Shown: one piece after another, positions 44,591 through 55,500 of the stretch
How the letters are laid out: every line of letters begins with the position of its first letter
Position numbering within the stretch: position 1 is the stretch's first letter
Origin: Corynebacterium sp.
GTDB lineage: Bacteria; Actinomycetota; Actinomycetes; Mycobacteriales; Mycobacteriaceae
Length of the DNA stretch: 64,000 bases
Direction: 5' to 3'
Assembly (NCBI RefSeq): GCF_030826625.1
Contig: NZ_JAPJNQ010000001.1
Span: forward strand, 26,521-90,520
Position numbers and translations under genes: made by a program
The notes under the pieces: model-generated
What the model was told of the DNA's origin: nothing
The model's database searches: none
Seen by the model: the letters and a program-made list of their open reading frames with translations, nothing else

Positions 44591-45814
44591 GTGAAAGTGA
44601 TGAATGATTTTAAGACGCAAGCAAACAAGGCCCTAGAAAATCCGGAATTGCGCGCGCTTGTCGACGATGGCTCGCTCACCCACGTCGATGGCGTCGAGTT
44701 TGCGGAACTCACGACGTTCCACCTGGGTGGTGCGCCGCAGGCTGCGGTGCGCGTTAGCACCAGCGAGGCCGCCGCTGCGGTGGTGCGCGCCCTGGATACC
44801 GCTGGGGTGGAGCTGCTGATTGTGGGTGGCGGTTCCAATTTGCTGGTCACTGATGCTCCGCTAGATCTCGTTGCCGTGATCATGGACGACGATCACTTGC
44901 AGATCGAGCCTTCCACCGGCCTGCTGCGCGCAGGCGCCGGCGCGGTGTGGGATGAGGTAGTCGCCGCCAGCATCGACGCTGGCCTGGGTGGTCTGGAGTG
45001 TTTGTCGGGGATTCCAGGCTCGGCCGGTGCAACCCCGGTGCAAAACGTCGGCGCTTATGGCGCGGAGATCGCAGATGTGCTCACCCGCGTGCAGCTGCTG
45101 GATCGTGCCACCGGCACCGTCGAATGGGTGCCTGCCGACGCGCTCGATTTGGCGTATCGCTATTCGAATTTGAAGTTCACCTCGCGTGGGGTGGTGCTCG
45201 CGGTGGAGTTTCAGCTGCACACTGATGGTCTCTCGGCGTCGCTGCGTTTCGGCCAGTTGGCGGGTGAGCCTGGCCAGCGCCGCGATCCGGCTAGCGTGCG
45301 CGAGGAGGTGCTGGGCCTGCGTCGTTCCAAGGGCATGGTGCACGATCCGGTGGATCATGACACCTGGTCGGCGGGTTCGTTTTTCACTAACCCGGTGGTG
45401 CCAGAATCGCTTGCCGACGAGATCACCCAGGTGGTCGCCGCTGAGCTGGGTGCCGACGAGGCTGCGGGCATGCCGCGCTTCCCGGTGGAGGTAGGCAGCA
45501 TGGCCACTGGGAGTTCTGCCACTGGGGGTTCCGGTGCCGCAGGGGCTTGCGGTGGGGAAGCTACCGGCGAAGCCGAAGCACTGGTGAAACTGTCGGCAGC
45601 GTGGTTGATTGAGCGGGCAGGTTTTGCAAAAGGCTACCCGGGCGAACAAGCGCCGGCGCGCTTGTCTACGAAGCACACGCTGGCACTCACTAACCGCGGA
45701 AGTGCCCGTGCAGACGACGTCGTCAAGCTAGCCCGCGAAGTCCGCGCCGGGGTATATGAGAAATTTGGGGTAGAACTAGAGCCCGAGCCGCTGTGGATCG
45801 GGTTGGAAATCTAG
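44591..45814 (+). CDS. murB: UDP-N-acetylenolpyruvoylglucosamine reductase
   Basis: The 407-residue flavoenzyme makes UDP-MurNAc. FAD-binding VGGGSNLLV and GLECLSGIPGSAGATPVQNVGAYG, the proton-donor Ser in AGSFFTNP, and a C-terminal Glu in LEPEPLWIG are in place. A Gly/Ala/Ser/Thr-rich insertion (about residues 302-332, MATGSSATGGSGAAGACGG) interrupts the region after FPVE and lengthens the protein; it contains a 15-bp tandem duplication. GTG 44591 or ATG 44600 may be the start; neither has a clear ribosome site. Confidence 0.93.
   Translation: MKVMNDFKTQANKALENPELRALVDDGSLTHVDGVEFAELTTFHLGGAPQAAVRVSTSEAAAAVVRALDTAGVELLIVGGGSNLLVTDAPLDLVAVIMDDDHLQIEPSTGLLRAGAGAVWDEVVAASIDAGLGGLECLSGIPGSAGATPVQNVGAYGAEIADVLTRVQLLDRATGTVEWVPADALDLAYRYSNLKFTSRGVVLAVEFQLHTDGLSASLRFGQLAGEPGQRRDPASVREEVLGLRRSKGMVHDPVDHDTWSAGSFFTNPVVPESLADEITQVVAAELGADEAAGMPRFPVEVGSMATGSSATGGSGAAGACGGEATGEAEALVKLSAAWLIERAGFAKGYPGEQAPARLSTKHTLALTNRGSARADDVVKLAREVRAGVYEKFGVELEPEPLWIGLEI
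45503..45532. repeat. 15-bp in-frame tandem duplication in murB
   Basis: GCCACTGGGAGTTCT and GCCACTGGGGGTTCC are adjacent and encode part of the Gly/Ser/Ala-rich insertion. Confidence 0.8.
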
Positions 45815-45866
45815 CTGCGAGACGCGCACGGCGCAGGGTAGGGCTGTACTTTAGCGCGGGTGCGGC

Positions 45867-46373
45867 TTAGCGCGGCACATCGATGGTGATGGTCTCGCCG
45901 CCGTAACCGTGTTCTTGGTCGTGGCCTTCGACGGTGATCTTGGCGACGCCCTCGGGGATGACGAAAGGGCCGCGCGAGCGGGTAAAAGGCTGCTCGTTGG
46001 CGTGATCGTGAGCGAGTTCGTGTTCGGCTAGCACGTTGCCGTCTTCGTCGAGCACGCGCCAGCCGTCGGCGTAGCGATCTGGAGAATCGTACGGCGAGGA
46101 GACGGTGACGGCGATGTCGTATTCGCCGCCGTCGGGGCCGGAGAGCTCGGCAGATAGGATGTCGGGGTATTTCTGGTCGGCTGCGTCCGAAGCGGCATCT
46201 TTTGCATCGTCGGCCGCGCTGCCTGCGGCGTTAGTAGCGGATTCAACTGCGCGCGAGGCCTGCTCGGTAGCGTTATCTGCCACCTCGTCGGCGGTCTCCT
46301 GCGCGTTGGAACACGCGGCCAGGGTGAGCGCGGACGTGGCGACCAGGGCGGTAAAAGTGCGCGAAAGTTTCAT
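45867..46373 (-). CDS. secreted lipoprotein, unknown
   Basis: The 168-residue protein has a lipoprotein signal with lipobox LTLAAC (Cys21). Next comes an Ala/Asp/Glu-rich helical spacer (about 25-66) that could cross the periplasm, then a compact beta-rich domain (about 68-168) containing a HELAHDHANEQ histidine cluster that might bind metal. No enzyme motif is visible. It is convergent with murB. Confidence 0.75.
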   Translation of the reverse strand: MKLSRTFTALVATSALTLAACSNAQETADEVADNATEQASRAVESATNAAGSAADDAKDAASDAADQKYPDILSAELSGPDGGEYDIAVTVSSPYDSPDRYADGWRVLDEDGNVLAEHELAHDHANEQPFTRSRGPFVIPEGVAKITVEGHDQEHGYGGETITIDVPR

Positions 46374-46395
46374 ATCGCCCCAGTATATCGGCTTG

Positions 46396-46445
46396 CTAGA
46401 CCGTCCTAGATCGCCCGGGAGTGCACTAGACCGCCCGGGAATGCC
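46396..46445. repeat. 20-bp tandem repeat with CTAGA and CGCCCGGGA
   Basis: Two 20-bp units (46406-46425 and 46426-46445) follow CTAGAYCGCCCGGGARTGCM, preceded by a 10-bp partial unit at 46396. The second unit runs close to the stop of the mycolyltransferase gene. Confidence 0.85.
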
Positions 46446-47693
46446 CTATTTATAGGTGTATTTGCCTTTCGTGACGCTGGCCCAGGCGACCGGAAGCTGC
46501 TGCTTGTAATACGGCCAGTCGTGGATGCCGGTTGGCGCAAAGTCGAATTCAATGCCCTCGTGCATCAGACCTTTTTCTTGCAGCGAACGTTGCAGTTCCG
46601 CGGTGCACTGGTTGGTGAGTTTTTCCAGCGTGATGTTGCCGAAAAACGTCGGTACGCCTTCGCTGCGGGCCAGATCAATATCGTGCTGGGTGGCGTGGCC
46701 ATTGGCGGAATAGATATACACCGGCATCTGGGCGATGCCTTTGGGGTCAGCAATCACGTCATTACGCAGGCGCTCTGGAGTGGTGCCGGTGCCCCACATC
46801 AGATCTGGGTTTCCACCCATGACGCGGGAGCCCAAGTTGAAATAGGCGCGGCCCGCGGTGCTTGTCGACGAATAACAACCCGAGACCGAGAAAGTGCCGG
46901 AATACAGGTGCGGGTACAGGTTGGCTAAGCGGATGGCCGCTGATCCGCCCATGGACAGCCCACCGATATAACGCTCGCCGTTGAAGGCGATGCCGCTTTG
47001 CTGCTCCATCACGCCGGGCAGTTCTTGGGTCAGGAAGGTCTCCCATTTCGCGCGGCCCAGGTATGGGTCGGTCTCGTTCCAGTCGGTGTAGTTGGTGCCA
47101 CCGGCCTCGACCGGCATGACGGTGGTGACGTGCTCATTCGCCATGGTGCCTTGCACATCGCCTTTGCGTAGCCAGCCGGATTGGCGTGGCGCTGACACAC
47201 CGTCGAGAAGATACAGCATTGGTGCTGCCGTTTTGCGATTCTTTGGGTATTGCACCTGGACTTGCACGACGCGACGCATAGCCGGGGATTCTACGTAGAG
47301 GCGCTCGACGTCGAAACGCTCGTCCGGTTCGCGGTGAACCAGGCGTGGCTCGGCGAAATCCCGCTCGTTTTCGATCGGGTACGGCGTCGGTGAGCCCCAG
47401 AGATTCCACATCGGTAGCTGGTGCCAAGGGGTGTGGTTCTGGAAGAACTGGAGGGCGTCGAGCACGTGGCCTTGCACCGCGGGGTCTTTCGACCAGTCGG
47501 CCATTGGTTCGGAAGATACGTCGAAGGCGATGCGCGAGCTGGTCTCGCTGGAGAATTGTTGGGCCTGCGCCTGTGGGGCGGTCGAAGATGAGACAGTGGC
47601 GACAACCGGCAGGCTGAGCGTGGCGGTTAACGCTAGGGCACTAGCGCGGCGGAAAAGTGTGCGGCGAGGCGACAGTTTACGGCGAGGCGACAT
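46446..47693 (-). CDS. secreted mycolyltransferase-type esterase, second copy
   Basis: The 415-residue protein has a long Arg-rich signal peptide (1-45) and an antigen-85-like fold. The nucleophile elbow GGLSMGG places Ser247 and the catalytic His391 lies in GIHDWPYY. Cys273 and Cys363 could form the disulfide seen in corynebacterial enzymes. It probably transfers mycolates to trehalose or arabinogalactan. The N-terminus repeats SPRRKL/SPRRTL from a DNA duplication. ATG 47693 has GGAG at suitable spacing. It differs enough from the copy at 31.9-33.1 kb to suggest an old paralogue. Confidence 0.88.
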   Translation of the reverse strand: MSPRRKLSPRRTLFRRASALALTATLSLPVVATVSSSTAPQAQAQQFSSETSSRIAFDVSSEPMADWSKDPAVQGHVLDALQFFQNHTPWHQLPMWNLWGSPTPYPIENERDFAEPRLVHREPDERFDVERLYVESPAMRRVVQVQVQYPKNRKTAAPMLYLLDGVSAPRQSGWLRKGDVQGTMANEHVTTVMPVEAGGTNYTDWNETDPYLGRAKWETFLTQELPGVMEQQSGIAFNGERYIGGLSMGGSAAIRLANLYPHLYSGTFSVSGCYSSTSTAGRAYFNLGSRVMGGNPDLMWGTGTTPERLRNDVIADPKGIAQMPVYIYSANGHATQHDIDLARSEGVPTFFGNITLEKLTNQCTAELQRSLQEKGLMHEGIEFDFAPTGIHDWPYYKQQLPVAWASVTKGKYTYK

Positions 47694-47875
47694 AGGTGGG
47701 CTCCAGGAGGATCAGTCGAGTGAGTGTTTTCGCGGCGGCGTGGCGTGCTTACCGACGAGTTCTGGAGACATCTTAAATGGGGTCGCCGAGAAATGTAGAA
47801 TCCCAAAAGCTTTCGCGAATTATTTGGGTACCCTGGGTTTACGTGACACTCTAATCCCTGAAGGCGGAATTCCTT

Positions 47876-48334
47876 ATGGCGAATCAACAATCTCGTCTAC
47901 ATTCACAAGTTTTTGGATACAACGCTGCTCGCTGGGTGGTGGTCGCAGTGATAGTAGCGATCACCATCTGGTTCCTGCTCGTGATGAGTTGGATGGCGTT
48001 TCCCATGGTCATCGTGACGGCAATCGTCGTGTTGTTTCACATCGACACTCAGTTAGACCAGAAGCAGCAGACGCTAAAAATCAAAGTCCTGTGGGTCCCT
48101 CTAAAAACCTGCAACTTTGCAGATATCAAGGAAGCTGCTATTCCACAGGATCCTTTGCCATTGGAACGTAATACCTTCGGCGTGCACTTCGTCGGAGGTG
48201 CATTGTCCATGCACGCGGGCGCGGCAAACTTGGCGCTGGAGATGACAGATGGCAAAACCTACCGCGTGACGGTGGACCGACCACAGCAGTTTGTGCAGCG
48301 GTTGAATAACGCGGCCCTGAATAACGCAGCTTAA
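47876..48334 (+). CDS. membrane protein with PH-like domain
   Basis: The 152-residue protein has two hydrophobic helices (about 18-38 and 40-55) then a cytoplasmic beta-rich domain resembling bacterial PH domains. It ends in LNNAALNNAA, a short duplication. ATG 47876 follows GAAGGCGG. Its stop is one base from the stop of the convergent deacetylase gene. Function unknown. Confidence 0.65.
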   Translation: MANQQSRLHSQVFGYNAARWVVVAVIVAITIWFLLVMSWMAFPMVIVTAIVVLFHIDTQLDQKQQTLKIKVLWVPLKTCNFADIKEAAIPQDPLPLERNTFGVHFVGGALSMHAGAANLALEMTDGKTYRVTVDRPQQFVQRLNNAALNNAA

Positions 48335-48335
48335 C

Positions 48336-49301
48336 CTAGCGGGTGCCGTAGACCCGTCCAGGTTCTGGGGCGCCGTGCAGGCGGTCCAAAGTGACTGGTT
48401 CGAGGCCTTTGGCGCGCAGCCCGTCGATGATGCAGGTGGTCGCATCCGCCGTGGTGTTGTGGATATCGTGCAGCAGTACCACCTCGCCGCCGTCGGCTTG
48501 GTTGACCGAACGCTCGCAGACGGTCTGAGCATTGCGATCGCGCCAGTCGAAGACGATGACATCCCACAGCGCGAGCCCCATCCCGTGCGCACGCGCTGCC
48601 TGCACGACGTGATCATTGTGCGCGCCGTACGGTGGGCGCAACCAGCGCGGGGTCGTTCCCGTTACAGATTGCACAGCCCGGGTGTTCTGCGCGATCTCGG
48701 CATTGACCCGTGCTGGGCTGCTCAGTGCGAAGTTCACGTGCGTCGTACCGTGATTGCCGATGGTGTGGCCCGAGTTGACGATGCGACGTGCCGTATCAGG
48801 CAGAGCGTGCACCATCGGGGTTTGCACGAAAAACGTTGCTTTTGTTTGCTTCGCGTCGAGAGTGTCCAGAATCCGGTTGGTGGGCGGTTGCGGGCCATCG
48901 TCAAAGGTGAGGGCAACGCAGTTCGAGCAATCACCATTCGGGGCGACTGGTGCTGGTGGTTGATAACCAGGCTGCATGTTCGGTGGAGTCGGCTTGCTGC
49001 GCGGTTGTGGAGTAGACGATAGCTGTTGAACCTCTTTGGGCAGCGTTGCGTAAAACGCGCGGTAGGCCTCATCGGTGGAGTTGTGGAAAAACTCCAGGAT
49101 CTGCGAGCCCAGCTGGAAATGATCCCAGCGCGGCACAAGAGAGCTGGCGGGGAGGGCAGGTGCGGAAGAAGCAAGATTTACCACGGCGCCAGAGCGCGCC
49201 GAATCGCTGGAACCCGCAGGGTTAGCATGTGCCTGGAGCGGGGACGAAAACAAGCTCGCAATGATGGTGAACGAGCCGAAAATTGCGGCAAGTTTTTTCA
49301 C
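48336..49301 (-). CDS. secreted polysaccharide (peptidoglycan) deacetylase
   Basis: The 321-residue NodB-fold carbohydrate esterase 4 starts at GTG 49301 (AAGG eight bases upstream) with a signal peptide cut near PLQAHA. Motif 1 TFDDGPQ, motif 2 HTIGNHGTTH (metal His pair), motif 3 RPPYGAHND and a late HD in LLHDIH are intact, so it should be active. Likely substrate is N-acetylglucosamine or N-acetylmuramate of the wall. The region between the signal and catalytic domain is Pro/Ser/Gln-rich, a flexible wall-spanning linker. The 74-residue longer frame upstream lacks support. Confidence 0.88.
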   Translation of the reverse strand: MKKLAAIFGSFTIIASLFSSPLQAHANPAGSSDSARSGAVVNLASSAPALPASSLVPRWDHFQLGSQILEFFHNSTDEAYRAFYATLPKEVQQLSSTPQPRSKPTPPNMQPGYQPPAPVAPNGDCSNCVALTFDDGPQPPTNRILDTLDAKQTKATFFVQTPMVHALPDTARRIVNSGHTIGNHGTTHVNFALSSPARVNAEIAQNTRAVQSVTGTTPRWLRPPYGAHNDHVVQAARAHGMGLALWDVIVFDWRDRNAQTVCERSVNQADGGEVVLLHDIHNTTADATTCIIDGLRAKGLEPVTLDRLHGAPEPGRVYGTR

Positions 49302-49454
49302 GTCTGAAGCCTTTCCAGAAATGATTTTTCCAAAGTAAATGGGGCGAAAAGTTAGCCACCTGACTGTAGCGAGTGACAGAAGTGAAAACAGTATATCCCT
49401 GTTGCAGTAAGGCGGGGTGTAGGTGGTACCGCGATGGTCGGCCTTTCGGGTATG

Positions 49455-49481
49455 AAAAAACCGGGCCCGAGGGCCCGGTTG
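49455..49481 (-). terminator. intrinsic terminator of the FAS-I gene
   Basis: AACCGGGCCC (49459-49468) and GGGCCCGGTT (49471-49480) form a 10-bp stem; on the minus strand it is followed by TTTTTT (A-run 49455-49460). Confidence 0.88.
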
Positions 49482-49523
49482 GAGCATGCCAGAGCACACC
49501 GCCCAGCTTCTGCACGCAGCCAA

Positions 49524-49582
49524 GCTAGTCTAGGCAGCTGGTGCACGCAGACTAGACAACCACTGCGTGCAATCTAGTCAGA
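49524..49582. repeat. CTAG-rich spacer after FAS-I
   Basis: Four CTAG sites occur within about 55 bp, in repeated words such as AGCTAGTCTAGGCAGC, GCACGCAGACTAGAC and GCGTGCAATCTAGTC. Confidence 0.6.
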
Positions 49583-52500
49583 CTACCCAGCGGCACCAGG
49601 CAGCGGGTAGGTGCCGTCGACGCCGAGGCGGGCGTCGTCGTCAAGCAACAACGCAATCTCGGCCTCCTTCGAACTCTGCTCCGGCAAACGACGGCCTTCG
49701 ATCACGCTGAACAGCGCGCGGCGGCCAATCATGCCAGCCTCGCGGTGCGCGGCACCAGCGGCCAGACGAGCATTGGCCTGCTCGCGCCAAGCACCAGCAG
49801 CGTCCTCACCGAACTGCGCAGCCACCGCAGCCTCGAAGACACCAGGGTGGCCATAGACCACCACGGCACCAACGTGACCGAAGCCGAGCGATGTCAGCAC
49901 GGCGGCTTTCACCGGACGCCCTGCGTCGGCAAGCGCAACACCTTCACGCAGCCACACCAGGTTCTTCGCCTTCGGCTCGATCAGCGGATCCACGCAATCC
50001 AGCGCCGCATTGTGCGGCACGCGGCCGGTGCGGAAGACGTCGATCAAACCGCCGGTCTGGAACAGCGCGGCACCAGCCTTCGAGTGGCCCGTCAGCGACT
50101 TCTGCGAAATCACAAACAATGGGGCATCGGCATCGCGGCCGACGGCAGGCCACAGCATGGAGTGCAACTCGGACTCGTTCGGGTCGTTGGCGTTGGTGGA
50201 AGTATCGTGCTTGGACAACACGGTCACGTCGTTCGGGTGCAAGCCCAGACCACGCAGCGACTTTGCCAGGCGCGAGTTTTCACGTCCCCGGCCAGCGCCC
50301 AACGCACCCAGGCCCGGGGCAGGGATCGAGGTGTGCGCACCATCGGCATAGGACGCCGCGTGTGCAACCACCGCATAGACCGGCAAGCCTAGCTCACGGG
50401 CCAAGGAACCGCGCACCAGCAGGACGGTTCCGCCACCTTCGGCCTCCAAGAAGCCACCACGGCGACGGTCGTTCGCCCGGGAGATAAAGCGCTCGTCGAT
50501 GCCCTGGTCGGTCATCTTCTTCGTTTCCGCGGTCGCGTTCATGTCACCGAAGCCGGCCAGCGATTCCACCTGCACGTCGTCGATACCACCGGCAACTACC
50601 ACATCGGCCTTGCCCAGCTTGATCTTGTCGCAACCTTCCTCGATGGAAACCGCCGAGGTCGCGCACGCACCGATCGGGTGAATCATCGAACCGTAGCCGC
50701 CGACCAGCGACTGCATGGTGTGCGCAGCGATCACGTTCGGCAGAGCTTCCTGCAGGATGTCCGACGGACGCTCCTCGTCCAAGAAGCGCGCGACGAAGAC
50801 CTTGTGCAGCGATTCCATGCCACCAATACCGGTGCCCTGGGTGGAAGCAATATTGCCTGGGTGGATCGATTGCAGCAGCTCCGCTGGGCTGAACCCGGCG
50901 CTGATGAAGGCGTCGACGGCGGTGACCAGGTTCCACACGGCCATGCGATCGAGCGCATCGACCATGTGCTCCGGAATACCCCAGCGTGTTGGGTCGAAGT
51001 TATCTGGCATCTGGCCCGCCACCGTGCGCGTCAGCGTTGCCTTGCGCGGCACCTTCGCGGTGGCACCCTGCAGGCGGGTGACTTGCCATTCACCGTCGGC
51101 TTCGGCCACGCGGGTAAAGGCTGGGTCAGCAGCTTCGATATCGCGGGCCTGGGCCTCGGATGGCACGGTGAAGCTGATGTCGCGGTCCAAGAAGACCGTC
51201 GCCAAGTCGATCGAACCCTGATCCTGCAGGTGGTATTTATCCGACAGGGTGCGCACACCGGCGCGGGCGACGACCTCATCGCGGAAGCGTGCGTAAATCT
51301 CTTCTTCGGCGATAGCCGTGCCATCGGCGTCGTACCAGCCTGGGGTTGGGTCTTCAGCCCAGTTGACCAGTCCCGTCATCCAGGCCAATTCCAGAACACC
51401 GGCGGCGGTCAGCTCCACGGAGCCATCGCGCTGGATGCCGTATTCCGCCTCGAAACGGGTGCGGCCCGAACCCCAGGACGAGACTTCACCGACACCCGCG
51501 ATGACGATCATGTCATCCAGATCTGTGGTGATCTCACCGGTTTCGACGCGTTCCGGCTGTGCAGGGACCTCGATATTCGGCAGGGCAGTGATGGTGGCCG
51601 GGGCGGCAGGGGCGTTGGCTGCAGCTTCGGCGGCGGCCGCTGCGGCTTGTTCCGCATTCGCCGCTGCCTGGGCAGTCAGCTCGGCCATGTTCAACGTGTC
51701 ACCCAAACCACCGGTGAGATCCAGGTGCAGTGGGGCGCTGGCAGCCTGGGTGCGGGAATCGGCAGAGGCCAAGCTCATCAACTCGTGGGAAATCTCATCC
51801 GGATTCCACACTCGAATACCTGCGGCTTCCACGGCCGGAACCAGTCCGTCGTTGCCAGCCATCAGGTGCGTACCGGCCACCCAGCCGATCAGAACCTGGG
51901 CCAGGGTGACACCGTCGGACCAGCCAGCCTCAACCTTCCACTTGTTCATAATCGCATCCAGCGCGGCCTTGACCTCGCCATAAGCGCCGTCGCCACCGAA
52001 GACACCACGGTTCGGCGAACCAGGAAGCACCACGTGGCAGCGCTTGTCGACGCCAGCCTGCGCCAAACCAGCCAATCCTGCGATGGTGCGCTCGACGGAC
52101 CACAACAGCAAACGTGTTTGGTTTTCTGCCTGCGGGCCGGCGTCGGCCAGCGATCCCGTCACTGGTGGGGCGGCGAATGGGAAGGCCAGGGTTGGGATCA
52201 GAGCTGGCTTGAGCAGCTTGACCTCGTTGCCGACGGATTCCACCTGCTCGGTGCCGATCCAGTCGATGACCGCATCGACATCGCGGTAGGACGACAAGTT
52301 CGCTGGTACCAGCCACAGCGCAGCACCCGGAATGGCGTGCTCGGCATACAGCTTGCGGGCAAACTCCTTACGCGCTTGGCTCACACGCGAAGCAGTCATG
52401 ATGACGGTCGCGCCGCCTTCCAGCAGGCGCGCGATCAGCGCAGTGGCAATCGAGCCGGGCGCAGCACCGGTGACCAGCGCAATATCCTCGGCATAGGTGC

Positions 52501-55500
52501 CTTCCAGCTCAGATTCTGCCAGCTTGGCGACGGTCTCCAGCTCACCCTGCCCACCATTGGCTGCCCACCAGCGGGCCTGCTTGGCGACGGTGGTGCCGGT
52601 GCCGCGGAAACGCTCGATGTCGATATCTGCCTGGCCCAGGGCGTAGCGCGCGAGATCTTCGCGGGCGCTGGCCCAGCGGTCGTCGAAAAGCACGGCCTTG
52701 CGCGAATCAAAGACCGGGGTGACGGTCTTGACCCAGCCGGTGCCGAGCTCGGCCTCGACGGTTTCGAACAGCGTGTTATCGCTTTCCGGGGTTTCCGGTG
52801 CGGGCTCGGACAAGCCCAGCTGCGCCAGTACGGTGCGCGCGGCGGTGGCCAACACGCCGTTTTCGCCGGTGACCTGCTCGGCGAATTCGTTGAGCGCGGC
52901 AGAATCGACCACGGAACCGCCCGCAGCGCCGGCACCACCGGAAGACTGCGAGACCGTGACCCCGTGGCGGGCAGCGACCTGCTGGACGGCGGCGTCGACC
53001 AGCTCGTTGACCTCTGCCTTGGAGCTAGCGGTGGTCGGGATCGTCGACAGCGAACCGCCGCGGACCGAATCTTCTTCACGCGATCCCAGCAGGATCTCGG
53101 CTTCGATGTGGGCGATCCAGGATTGCGGCAGCGACCAGGTGCCGGTCACGCGCTCGCCGACGACAGCTGGCTTGGCACCGGCGGCACCGGTGAGCTGGCG
53201 CAGGCGGGCACTGACGGCCTCGCTGAGCACCGAACCAAACGGACTGTAGCCTGGGGCGGCGGTGGCGACGCGGCCACGCAAGGTAGCGACATCCGCCTCG
53301 GCGGCGCCATCGATGGCAGGAACGCCCAGCTCAGCGGACATGTCCATGAGTAGCTGGTTGCGCCGCGAGGACACACCGTTGGTGAGTTCTTCGACGGTAT
53401 CGGAATCGTTGATCTGATCCAGGCGGATCTTGTTGGAAAACGCGAACAGCGTCATGATGGCCTCGGCTGCGGTGAAGCTGAGCTCGCCGGCTGGGGCGCC
53501 GGCTCCAGTGTCGCCACCGGCAGCGGCTGCTGGGGCGGCGGCGCTTGCTGGGCCTGCACTGTCAGGACCCGCTTCCGCCAACGGTGCCGGGTTTTCCGTC
53601 GGACGTGCAGCCTCGGCGCCGACCTCCGGGCTCTGGCTGGCTTGGTCGGCAGCAGCAGAGCTGGAGGCAGCAGAGTTGGAAGCACCGGCACCGTCAGCAC
53701 CGTCAGCACCAGCCGCTTCGTCGTCGGCTGGCTCCTCTGTTGGAGCCTCGGTGACGTCGGCAAGCATGACCACATCCTGGTCGCGCTCGACGTTGTACAC
53801 CGGCAAACTCACCCCAGCCACGGCCAGGGAACGCTGCGCCAGGTTGGTTAACGTCGGCGAGCTAGCCAGGCCGACCTCGATGATCTGCTCCACGCGGCCG
53901 AACAGGAGCTCCTGGGTTTCGATCCAGCGCACCGGCGAAGCGAACTGCCAGGACAACAACTCGATCAGCAACAGGCGGGCCAGCTTCTGTGGCTCCATCG
54001 TGGCGGCGTCGATACCGTCCAGGCGGCCAGACGGGGCCAAAGCCGCGGTGGCGTCCACGAAATCTTGGGTGAGCGCAAACGGGCGCGCTACCAGGTTCGG
54101 TACGTAGCGTCCGACCAGGGCATCTAGATCCAACGTCTCCGGCAGCAACTCGTCGAGCTTCTCGGCAAAGGCCGGTACACCATCGCGCAGCACGCGGGAG
54201 TGGAATGGCACATCGATGCCCGGGACAGTCACGAAGGCACGCGGGGCAATGGCTGTGGCGCGCTTGGCCAATTCCGCCAGGCCAACCTTGGTGCCAGCGA
54301 TGGAATACTGCTGGCCGGAGATGTTGTAGTTGACGATCTCTAAGAACTCGCCGGTTTCCTGCGCCACCTGGGCCACATAATCCTGCACCTCGTCGGCACT
54401 GACACCGATCATATTCGGGCGCAGCGCACCCATGCCGTAATTGGAATTGCCGTGCTCGTCGCGCTCGACCAACGTGCCCATCGCGGAACCACGCGAGTAG
54501 ACGATGTCGATGACAGCTTCCAAATCGAAGATATTCGCCAGCGAAGCCAAGGCGGTGTATTCACCCAGCGAGTGCCCGGCATACATGGCGCCAGTAGCCA
54601 GCGCATTGTTTTCGCGCAAACGCTCAGTTTGGCCATAGGCCACGACGGCGAGTGCGACCTGCGTGAATTGCGTCAGGTGCAAAACGCCCTGCGGGTGGCG
54701 GAACGTGGTGCCGCGCACCTTCAGCTCCGTCGGGTTGTCGTCGATGATCTGGCGGATAGAGAAACCATGCTGGGTGCGGGTGTGGTGATCCGCACGACGC
54801 CAGGCCTCACGCGCAGCTGGCGAGGCATTGCGATCGCCGCGGCCCATACCCTCTGCCTGCACACCCTGGCCCGGGTACACGTAGGCGGTAGCCGGTTGCG
54901 CCAACAGCGCCTGGCCGACGGAGACGACCTCGCCGTCGATGCGGCAGGTGACTTCCAATGCCGTGTGGATACCAGCGCGGCCCACACGCTCGGCGGTGAT
55001 TTCCACCTTGTCACCGAGCTGGACCATCCCGAACATGGAATACGTCCAGCTGGTGACCGTGCCGTGAGTATTAGCCAGGTGCTGGGCGGTGGCGGAGAGC
55101 CACATGCCGTGCACCAGGGCGTCGTCAAGATTAACCAGGCGAGCGGCGTTGGTGGAGGTGTGGATCGGGTTGTAATCGCCCGAGACCAGCGCGAACGGGG
55201 TCATATCCTGCGGCGCCGTGACGGTCGCGCGGTTCACAAATGAGCGCGGGGTGGACTCGACTTCGCGGGCTAGCGCGGCACCGCCCCACTCTGGGGCAGG
55301 CGCCGGAACGCTGGCACCGGTGGCGCGGCCGCGGATGGCGAAGCGCTGCATCTGGGTAGCCACCAACTCGCCGGATTCGTGATCGCGCAATTCCAGTTCC
55401 ACGGTGACGATGCGCCCCGCGTTGGATTCGTCGATCGCCGAGCACCAAGACTTCACATCGATGCGGCGCGCATTGCTCTCGCCCTTGCTGCCACGAGCAA

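Noticed and set aside
48336..49523. Longer deacetylase starting at 49523
   Set aside because: The extra 74 residues span the FAS terminator hairpin and a non-conserved region; GTG 49301 gives a proper signal peptide and ribosome site.
50678..53353. 891-codon open frame antisense to FAS-I
   Set aside because: Shadow of the FAS-I reading frame; His/Gly/Arg-rich composition typical of antisense frames in GC-biased genes. The same applies to 56441-58087.
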